Positions 55,202 to 61,373 of a DNA stretch of 61,373 nt are shown here, one piece after another. The position numbers were made by a program, and so were the translations under genes. The stretch comes from Natronococcus jeotgali DSM 18795 (GTDB lineage Archaea > Halobacteriota > Halobacteria > Halobacteriales > Natrialbaceae): NCBI RefSeq assembly GCF_000337695.1, contig NZ_AOIA01000078.1, positions 646-62,018 on the forward strand, written 5' to 3'. The notes under the pieces were generated by a model, which saw only the letters and a program-made list of their open reading frames with translations, had not been told where the DNA came from and made no database searches. Position 1 is the stretch's first letter, and each line of letters starts with the position of its first letter.

Positions 55202-55387
55202 TTACTCTGCGGGTCGTTCGATGGTGGCGTCGAAGACTCGCTCCGACCGGAAGACGCTTCGACAATCCTCACAGACCATTTGGCCCTGAATCGCGTACTC
55301 CCAGAGCTTCCCGCCGCAATCCAGACAGTCAAAGTGTGCTCGGACGAACGGATCCTCGTCGACGTACGGATTGTCGAACTCTGCCAT
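55202..55387 (-). CDS. Zinc-ribbon-like small protein
   Basis: 61 residues with CLDCGG near 21-26 and CEDCRS near 39-44, two CxxC knuckles about 18 residues apart, a rubredoxin/zinc-ribbon pattern. Many haloarchaea encode such standalone zinc ribbons of unknown role. It stands directly before the gentisate dioxygenase's stop on the same strand, gap 92 bases. A link to the pathway is not evident. Confidence 0.6.
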   Translation of the reverse strand: MAEFDNPYVDEDPFVRAHFDCLDCGGKLWEYAIQGQMVCEDCRSVFRSERVFDATIERPAE

Positions 55388-55479
55388 GCAGAAACAGTGT
55401 CGATTGATCCATAAGAGTATTACCCATTCACGACTCTCTCGATCCCGCGCGAGAAGAGAGACGGGTTATTAGAAACGAG

Positions 55480-56559
55480 TCACTCGTCGACTGCAGCCTC
55501 GGCGTAGAAGTTCATCGACTCGAGGATTGGACGATCGGTCATGCCCAGCAGGATCGCTTCGTCGTCGGGTTCGTGGTGGTGCGGTGCGTCCGGCGGAACG
55601 ACGAAAATGTCCCACTGTCCCCACTCTAGCGCTTCGCCGTCAACGTGGGTCGCGCCTTCGCCCTCGACGACGAAGTAGACCTCCGTGGAGTTGTGGAAGT
55701 GGGGGTCCGTCGGTCCGTCGTTGAGCAACTGTGCTCGGAACGACATGGTCGGAAACAGCGGCGGTTCCGCCGTGGCCGGGTTGACGTACGCGAGGCTGTA
55801 CCCGTCGTGGGGATCGGGGTCGTCGTTGTCGGCGCGCTGGCGGAGCGACTCTAGCATGTCGTCCCAGCCGAAGCGATACGGTGGTGTCGGTTCCTTGTTC
55901 CCCTCGAACGGGCCGGGAATGGAACCGTCGCTCTTCTCGCTCTCGGGACGACCGCGTCCGTACTGGGAGTCCCAGTACCCCTGTGTCTTCGTGACCGGCT
56001 GGCGCTCGAGTTCGTGGTTCTCGAAGACGTGCGTGTTGTTCAGCGTGTCGAGGAATAGTGGGAGATCGAGGACGTCGAGCCATGCAGCCGTTTCGTCGGA
56101 GTCGTTAACGTGGTCGTGCCACTCCCACTGTGGCGTCGTGACGAGGTCGTTGTCCTTCATCGGGAACTCCTCGCCTGCAACGACCGTCTTCATGTCCTCG
56201 TGGCCGTCAATGGTGAACCGGAGGGCACTGGCGGCGTGGCGGTGGGCGGGGGCAGTCTCGCCCGGCGAAACCGTCTGCACGCCGACGTAGATCGTATTCG
56301 AGATCGCGTGTTCGGCGTTGATCGGAACCGCGACTCGTCGCTGGAACCCCGGCGGCAAGTCGGCGATCGGCACGTCTGCCTCGATACCGTCGATGGCGGC
56401 CTGAATGTCCTCCCACTTCCAGATGTCCGGTTCGAGGTCGTTGAGGAGATGTCCCATATCGTCTTCGACTTCCCAGAGCGGACGCAGGTTGTGCTTCTCG
56501 AGGGTGCTCCGAGTGTCGGAACTGAGCTCTAGGAGTTCCTCTGGCTCTTCTTGTGCCAT
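55480..56559 (-). CDS. Gentisate 1,2-dioxygenase (bicupin)
   Basis: 359 residues from ATG 56559. The N-terminal cupin has the iron site HRH at 106-108 with AASALRF following and a third ligand in WHDH at 147-150. The C-terminal cupin has HFHNSTEVYFVVEG and PHHHEPD. Length, the AHRHAASALRF-type block and the WEWHDH block match gentisate dioxygenases, which open gentisate to maleylpyruvate using Fe(II) and O2. It diverges from the FAA-hydrolase-type gene, whose product would act next. Haloarchaeal gentisate dioxygenases are known from Haloferax. Confidence 0.9.
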   Translation of the reverse strand: MAQEEPEELLELSSDTRSTLEKHNLRPLWEVEDDMGHLLNDLEPDIWKWEDIQAAIDGIEADVPIADLPPGFQRRVAVPINAEHAISNTIYVGVQTVSPGETAPAHRHAASALRFTIDGHEDMKTVVAGEEFPMKDNDLVTTPQWEWHDHVNDSDETAAWLDVLDLPLFLDTLNNTHVFENHELERQPVTKTQGYWDSQYGRGRPESEKSDGSIPGPFEGNKEPTPPYRFGWDDMLESLRQRADNDDPDPHDGYSLAYVNPATAEPPLFPTMSFRAQLLNDGPTDPHFHNSTEVYFVVEGEGATHVDGEALEWGQWDIFVVPPDAPHHHEPDDEAILLGMTDRPILESMNFYAEAAVDE

Positions 56560-56741
56560 AGCTAGGTGTTTGTGGAACGGTCCCATAAGTGTGTTGGAGG
56601 TCCGCGTTCGACGTGCTATACGGGACGGAACGTCCGCGAGTTCGTTCGCCGCGTAGGGTTACATCGAAACCCAATTATCGTTCGCCATCGTCCTCGACGG
56701 AGAAAGGATGATTTATGTGGGCGGCTGGCAGTGCACCTACT

Positions 56742-57617
56742 GTGCGACTCGTTAGATTCAACGACGATCGACTTGGACTGCTGACCGGCAGCGGCATCGT
56801 CGACGTCACGGACCGACTCGGCCTCGAGACGAACGACCCGCTCAAGGAGTACGCCCGGAAGGATCTCGACGCGAGCGAATACGAGGGTGAATCTCCCGAC
56901 TACGACCGCGGGGAAGTCACCGTCGAATCGCCCGTTCGTCGCCCCGGGAAGGTGATCGCGGCGCCGCTGAACTACGAAAACCACGTCGAGGAGGCGCTAG
57001 CCGACAAGGACATCGTCACCGAAGAGTGGTTTACGATCGAGGATAAGGGTTATTTCCTCAAGGCACCGTCGAGCGTCGCCGGACCGGAGGACGGCATCGA
57101 GCTGCCCTTTAACGACCGTCGCGTCGACCACGAGATCGAGCTCGGGTTCGTCATGGGCGAGGACGTCAAGGACGTCGACGCCGACGACGTCTGGGACGCG
57201 ATCCTGGGTTACACGATCCTACTGGACGTCTCCGTCCGCGGCGATCAGGACCGCTCGAACCGAAAATCCTACGACACGTTCACAATCATCGGTCCCTGCG
57301 TCGCGACGCCGGACGAGATCGACGACCCCCACGATCTCGAGATGGAACTCCAGCTCAACGGCGAGACCAAACAGCAACAGAATACGGGCGGTATGATCTA
57401 CAGCTGCGCCGATATCGTCGAATACGCCTCGATCGGCGCCACCATCGAGGCCGGCGACGTTATCACGACCGGGACGCCGGAGGGCGTCAGCGCGATCGAG
57501 GGCGGCGACACCATCGACGCCGAGATCGAAGACGTCGGTTCGATGACCGTCGAGGTTACCGAACGCGATCTCTCCTTCGAGGACGTCGACGTCCAGAAGA
57601 GCCAGAAAGACGAGTAA
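56742..57617 (+). CDS. Fumarylacetoacetate-hydrolase-family protein (fumarylpyruvate hydrolase-like)
   Basis: About 291 residues from GTG 56742 (MRLVRFNDDRLG; ATG 56715 gives 300). APLNYENHVEE near 75-85 and the metal-binding DHEIELGFVMGE near 129-140 mark the FAH family; GDVITTGTPEGV is the conserved C-terminal block. Family members hydrolyse fumarylpyruvate, acylpyruvates or related keto acids. Opposite the gentisate dioxygenase it fits fumarylpyruvate or maleylpyruvate cleavage to pyruvate plus fumarate or malate. A maleylpyruvate isomerase is not seen, so direct maleylpyruvate hydrolysis is possible. Confidence 0.85.
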   Translation: MRLVRFNDDRLGLLTGSGIVDVTDRLGLETNDPLKEYARKDLDASEYEGESPDYDRGEVTVESPVRRPGKVIAAPLNYENHVEEALADKDIVTEEWFTIEDKGYFLKAPSSVAGPEDGIELPFNDRRVDHEIELGFVMGEDVKDVDADDVWDAILGYTILLDVSVRGDQDRSNRKSYDTFTIIGPCVATPDEIDDPHDLEMELQLNGETKQQQNTGGMIYSCADIVEYASIGATIEAGDVITTGTPEGVSAIEGGDTIDAEIEDVGSMTVEVTERDLSFEDVDVQKSQKDE

Positions 57618-57776
57618 CGCCGTCGATCGAACGACCCTATTTTTCGGCGCTTCGCAGGGAAGTCCCGACCGTCGTCACCGAAGAGAAACACGCGGTATCG
57701 AACTACTTTGTCGTTCCGCAGCGTGATGCCGAGTAATCTATTGATAGAACCATCAAATCGGCTCCCCGGAACCGAT

Positions 57777-59324
57777 TTACTGGTCGAAGAACTCGGCGTG
57801 GATCGAGTCCCGTTCGATTGTTCCCGTCTCGGTTCGCGGGAGCGGTTCGTCAGCTATCTCGTACTCGCGCGGACGCTTGAAGTCGGCCAATTCATCGTGT
57901 TTCTTACAAAATCGATCGAGATCGTCGATCTCGCACTCTGTCGATCCGTCGGCGTACACGACGCAGGTCACACGATCGCCCCAGCGCTCGTCTTCGTGCC
58001 CGACGACGACGGCTTCCTCGATCAGATCGTGAGATTCGATGATATCCTCGACTTCTTCGGGGTACACGTTCTCGCCGCCGGTAACTATCATATTATCCAC
58101 GCGCCCAGTGATGTACAGACAGCCGTCCTCGTCGAGTTCGGCGCAGTCGCCCGTCCGAAGCCAGCCGTCGACCAGAAGTCGATCGGTCTCCTCGGGACTG
58201 TCCATGTAACCGTCGCTCATGCCGGGACTGCGAGCGAGGATTTCCCCCGTCTCGCCCGGATCGACGGTCGCGGACGGATCGGGATCCTCCCCGGGGCCAA
58301 CCGCTTCGACGACCCGGAGCTCCCACGTGAACGACTCCCTCCCGATGGTTCCCGGATGCTCCTTCTGGAGCGACGGATGGGCGAACGTCAGGTTCGGACC
58401 GCCCTCCGTCAGTCCGTAGGTATTGTAGACGCCGTCGGACAACTGCTCGGAGGCCTTTTCGATCAATCGTTCCGTGACGATCGAACCGCCGGTTCGAATA
58501 TACGAGAGGCTGTCGACGTCGTACTCTTCGTCTTCCTGAGTATCCGCGAGCGAGTGCAACTGCGTCGGCACTGCGAGTAGCCCCGTCACGCCGTATTTCT
58601 GTATGAGCCGCAGAGATTCGGTAGGATCGAATTCGGATTGAACGACCAGGGTGGCGCCCGCCTGCAAGTGAGGGAGCACCCACGCGTCGGTCGTCACCAT
58701 ATGGTACCACGGCGTCGTCACAAGGGCCGTATCCGTCTCCTCGATCCCCATCTCCATGATCACCTGCGTGCTGCCGTACCACAGCTGTTCCTGATCGAAC
58801 GACACCGCTTTCGGCGTACCCGTCGTTCCGCTCGTGTAGAGGACGCCGTGTTCGCAGTCCGGATGCGGGTCGATATCGTCCGTCGACGCGCCTGCGATCA
58901 CCTCCTCGTAGTGCTCGACGTCGTCGCGATCGATGGACCTCTCGCCGGTGTGAATCGCCGTCTCGATCTCCGAACAATCGAGCACCGAAAGCGCCTTTTC
59001 AGCGTTCGCGTCGTCGAAGACGAGAAGGGACGCTTTAGTTGGCTCGAGCATCGACGCGAGCGTTCCCGAACTCTCTCGGAACGGAAGCTGGACGTTTCCG
59101 ACCCCCCGCTTTTGGCTCGCGAGCATCACTTCGATCGCGGCCGTACTCGTTAGCGCGAGCGTCGCGACTCGTTCGTTCGGGATTCGAGTATCTAACGCGT
59201 TCGCGAGTCGAGTCGTCCGTTCGTCCAGCTCGCCGTACGTCAGGGACTGCTCGCCGTCGACGACAAGCGCCGTCTTCGACGAGTGACACCGAACGGACCG
59301 CTCGAATGCGTCTGTAAGGTTCAT
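57777..59324 (-). CDS. AMP-forming acyl/aryl-CoA ligase lacking the usual A10 lysine
   Basis: 515 residues of the ANL superfamily. The P-loop is YTSGTTGTPKAVS at 163-175, followed by NTYGLTEGG, GWLRTGDCAELDEDG, GRVDNMIVTGGENVYPEEVE and the C-terminal hinge. The A10 motif, normally PxTxTGKI, reads PRTETGTIERDS: the catalytic Lys that drives adenylation is Thr (ACA codon). Otherwise the protein is intact. It sits leftward beside the gentisate genes, so 4-hydroxybenzoate or a similar acid is the likely substrate if active; it may otherwise only do the thioester half-reaction. It might be a decayed enzyme. Confidence 0.85.
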   Translation of the reverse strand: MNLTDAFERSVRCHSSKTALVVDGEQSLTYGELDERTTRLANALDTRIPNERVATLALTSTAAIEVMLASQKRGVGNVQLPFRESSGTLASMLEPTKASLLVFDDANAEKALSVLDCSEIETAIHTGERSIDRDDVEHYEEVIAGASTDDIDPHPDCEHGVLYTSGTTGTPKAVSFDQEQLWYGSTQVIMEMGIEETDTALVTTPWYHMVTTDAWVLPHLQAGATLVVQSEFDPTESLRLIQKYGVTGLLAVPTQLHSLADTQEDEEYDVDSLSYIRTGGSIVTERLIEKASEQLSDGVYNTYGLTEGGPNLTFAHPSLQKEHPGTIGRESFTWELRVVEAVGPGEDPDPSATVDPGETGEILARSPGMSDGYMDSPEETDRLLVDGWLRTGDCAELDEDGCLYITGRVDNMIVTGGENVYPEEVEDIIESHDLIEEAVVVGHEDERWGDRVTCVVYADGSTECEIDDLDRFCKKHDELADFKRPREYEIADEPLPRTETGTIERDSIHAEFFDQ

Positions 59325-59624
59325 TGGTCGGTTCGTTATGTGTTACCCCGGTATAGAGTGTATTAATAATTATGGATCCGCCAGTAAAGCACGACCGACA
59401 ACTCGAGCCGGCCCTGATATGGGCGGAAAACGACTTTGTCCCCAGAAACTGCATCGATCGTCGGGCCCGTCCGCGACGAAGTGCTGTTCGGACGGCTATC
59501 TCGCACGCTATCGGTGCCTCGCTGCGGCGCACGTAACGCGTCTCAAGGTAGATACAAGTAGCGGCGGTCGTTATCGTGCCGACCCGACGTTCGCCGCGCT
59601 CCTGGCCATCGTCATCCGATCATC

Positions 59625-60392
59625 CTACCCGTACACCAGGTGGAGTTCGATATCGTCGACGGCCTCGAGCAGCGGCTCGCGAAGTTCACGTGCCAGCCTA
59701 TCCTCCGTGAGTCGATTCGCCGCCCCGGCGATCGTGACGGCAGCCACTGGTCGTCCATCGCTGATAATCGGTGCTGCGATCGCGTGCAGTCCTCGAAGAT
59801 CCTCCCTGAAGTTCATCGCGTATCCCCGGTCCCGGATAGTCGCTAACTCGTCGAACAGCGCTTCTCGTTCGACGATCGTGTTCTCGGTATGAGCCGGAAG
59901 ACCGTGGTGTTCGAGGATGCCCCGTACCTCCGTTTCCGGAAGGTGAGCCAGAATCGCCTTTCCGCCCGAGTTCGAGTGAAGGTTAACCCACGTGCCGATC
60001 GTCGAATCGAACGAGAACGACTCGTTCTGTGGAACGCCGTACGCGAACATTCCCAATCCGTTCTCGTGAACGAGGAACCAGGTCGTTTCACCCGTCTCGT
60101 ACGCCAGTCTGTCAACGCGCTCCTTCGCCGCGTGGTAGGCGTCGTACTGGTTCCGAACGTGAACGCCGACGTTGAAAAACTGAAGGCCGAGTCGGTACTG
60201 GCCGCCCTCGTTAACGACGTATCGGTGCTGCTCGAGACTGACCAGGTGTTTGTGTACCGTGCTCTTGGCCAGATCGAGTCGCCGAGCGAGTTCCGTTACA
60301 CCAGCGCTCTCGAGTGATTTGAGACATTCGATGATAGCGAATAAGGTTTCGTCTGACTTGATGGTTCGTCCATCTCGGTCGGGTTTTCCCAT
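59625..60392 (-). CDS. IclR-family transcriptional regulator (6 of 6)
   Basis: 255 residues. Winged helix with TELARRLDLAKSTVHKHLVS near 33-52; the effector domain has NSGGKAILAHLPETEVRGIL. TTATATAAGG about 20-25 bases before the ATG is a clear haloarchaeal TATA box, suggesting a leaderless message. It lies upstream of the acyl-CoA ligase on the same strand (gap 300 bases) and is the likely regulator of the gentisate-side genes. Confidence 0.9.
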   Translation of the reverse strand: MGKPDRDGRTIKSDETLFAIIECLKSLESAGVTELARRLDLAKSTVHKHLVSLEQHRYVVNEGGQYRLGLQFFNVGVHVRNQYDAYHAAKERVDRLAYETGETTWFLVHENGLGMFAYGVPQNESFSFDSTIGTWVNLHSNSGGKAILAHLPETEVRGILEHHGLPAHTENTIVEREALFDELATIRDRGYAMNFREDLRGLHAIAAPIISDGRPVAAVTIAGAANRLTEDRLARELREPLLEAVDDIELHLVYG

Positions 60393-60769
60393 AGGTATTC
60401 TATTGAATTTCCCTTATATAACATCTTCGTAATATTGCTAATGTATATGGTAGGTAACAGCTACGGTGTGTTCGCTATAAGAAAACGCGGTTCTCAGTCG
60501 TGCTCTCACTCCAGAATACGAAATGTTACCACGTCTTTAGCTCCTTTTTAGGGAGATCACTGTCTCTATCGCACATCAAATTACATGAGTACTGATGTAA
60601 TTCTATCCGTTGCAACGGCTAACATACACCACCAGCTGTTTCACGTGAGAGAACAAATATTGCAGAGGAACGAAAGGCCGGCTCTCGACCTAGAGTAACA
60701 CGTCCAATTCGGTGTTCGAAGGGACGAGAAGAGGAGTAGGTTACTGGCGGGAAAAAGGATGACTTCCCG
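60393..60769. other. Gene-free stretch with IclR promoter
   Basis: Holds the TATA box for the IclR gene (60412-60421). No other feature is clear; no open frame of note and no repeats. Confidence 0.4.
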
Positions 60770-61162
60770 TCAGTTATCCGTACTTAGCAGGACCGTTCGA
60801 CCCGATTTCAGGACGACGTCCTGTGTTACGCTACCGAAGAGTACCTTCCCGGTCGGCGAACGTTTTCGGCCGGCGAGACTGATGACATCGGCGTCTATCT
60901 CCGTTGCTCTATCCAGGATGTTCCGCGTTGCGTCGCCGCTCGACTGAGAGACTGTAACGCTAAATCCCGCATTCTTGAGCAGTTCGTTCGCCGTGGCTAC
61001 CGAGTTGAGGTTTCCGGCGTCCGCATCCTCGTCACTCGCTCGGAAGACGTGATAGAGCTCGATTTCGACTTCGTCCGTTTGCAGCGGTAACTCGGCAATT
61101 GAGTTGGCTTGTTCCCTGGCTCGCTCGACATCCGTATCGACACAAACGAGTACGTTCGTCAT
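60770..61162 (-). CDS. Universal stress protein (UspA domain)
   Basis: 130 residues from ATG 61162 (the longer frame is not Usp-like). It starts MTNVLVCVDTD as in Usp proteins, and the ATP-site end reads GRKRSPTGKVLFGSVTQDVV, with a weaker G-x2-G than usual. Usp proteins are stress-induced nucleotide-binding proteins. It is probably independent of the aromatic genes. Confidence 0.85.
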   Translation of the reverse strand: MTNVLVCVDTDVERAREQANSIAELPLQTDEVEIELYHVFRASDEDADAGNLNSVATANELLKNAGFSVTVSQSSGDATRNILDRATEIDADVISLAGRKRSPTGKVLFGSVTQDVVLKSGRTVLLSTDN

Positions 61163-61319
61163 ACTAGTGATTCGTTCCTCCACCACTGTATTTCTTCCGA
61201 CCAAATAGACTAGAATCTCTCTCGTCCGCCACAAGCCGTGTTCTCCGTACAAGTTACATCACTAAGCGATGAATCGGAATATTTGGCCGTGGTGAATCGC
61301 CATACGGTGTTGGATTTGC

Positions 61320-61373
61320 CTAGCTCGCAGCACGCTTGATGTTGTAGACAGCACACATCAGAACGATTTCACG
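61320..61373 (-). CDS. IS5-like transposase C-terminus cut by window edge
   Basis: The last 17 codons on the minus strand read REIVLMCAVYNIKRAAS and stop (TAG) at 61320-61322, an ending I know from haloarchaeal IS5-type transposases. The gene continues beyond the window. Confidence 0.65.
   Translation of the reverse strand, partial: REIVLMCAVYNIKRAAS

Noticed and set aside
1-61373. CRISPR array, tRNA or rRNA genes
   Set aside because: No regularly spaced repeats and no tRNA or rRNA-like segments were noticed on reading either strand.

Overview
The window looks like chromosome or megaplasmid DNA of a haloarchaeon. Supporting signs are the acidic proteins, GC-rich coding DNA, short or absent leaders with TATA-like boxes just upstream of many starts, and haloarchaeal insertion-sequence families. 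I see no rRNA, tRNA or CRISPR array. It is an accessory catabolic region. It carries six IclR-type regulators, four permease genes and many oxidative or CoA-linked enzymes. IS630-type DNA lies at the left edge, an IS5-like transposase tail at the right edge, and IS scars lie between modules.

Layout. (1) 1-2.3 kb: an IS end, two strong adjacent hairpins, and an AT-rich gene with a HEPN RNase motif. (2) 2.4-7.6 kb: RidA, creatininase-family amidohydrolase, enolase-superfamily dehydratase, GntP permease and a divergent IclR. (3) 7.6-9.4 kb: graveyard with a transposase tail, an integrase relic broken by three TAG codons and a MITE-like repeat. (4) 9.4-19 kb: ornithine-cyclodeaminase-like enzyme, aldehyde dehydrogenase, BCCT betaine-type transporter, M19 dipeptidase-like protein, two overlapping genes of little-known families and an IclR; probably uptake and breakdown of a quaternary amine or related compound. 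(5) 19.4-20.7 kb: broken IS630 element. (6) 21-28.5 kb: IclR, phosphoesterase, zinc alcohol dehydrogenase, aldehyde dehydrogenase, two-subunit ring-hydroxylating oxygenase with a translationally coupled protein made of two repeats, and a Nudix hydrolase. (7) 29.4-32.4 kb: a split PEP-synthase-like pair whose sizes and order resemble phenylphosphate synthase. (8) 32.7-35.9 kb: two AT-rich genes (Tat-type exported protein and phosphoesterase) between IS debris. (9) 35.9-41.4 kb: DASS anion transporter, ADP-forming acyl-CoA synthetase alpha-type protein, a winged-helix gene split by an intact IS6-family element with an 8-bp target duplication, and an IclR. (10) 41.6-61 kb: two copies of an amidohydrolase plus Rieske ferredoxin pair, a large FAD/Fe-S D-lactate-dehydrogenase-like protein, a 4-hydroxybenzoyl-CoA-type thioesterase, a YjiH-like permease, FAD monooxygenase, gentisate 1,2-dioxygenase, fumarylpyruvate-hydrolase-like protein, acyl-CoA ligase, two IclRs and a universal stress protein.

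How the parts may work together. The right third contains every step expected for turning a hydroxybenzoate into gentisate and on to central metabolites: CoA ligase, flavin hydroxylase, thioesterase, gentisate dioxygenase and FAA-hydrolase-family enzyme. This matches the CoA-dependent, NIH-shift route to gentisate. The middle holds a second aromatic module (alcohol to aldehyde to acid oxidation, ring dioxygenation) and a possible aromatic-phosphorylating enzyme. The left modules look like separate amine or sugar-acid pathways. Each module has its own IclR, which suggests independent substrate control. All functions are inferred from sequence patterns; no alignment or database search was run.
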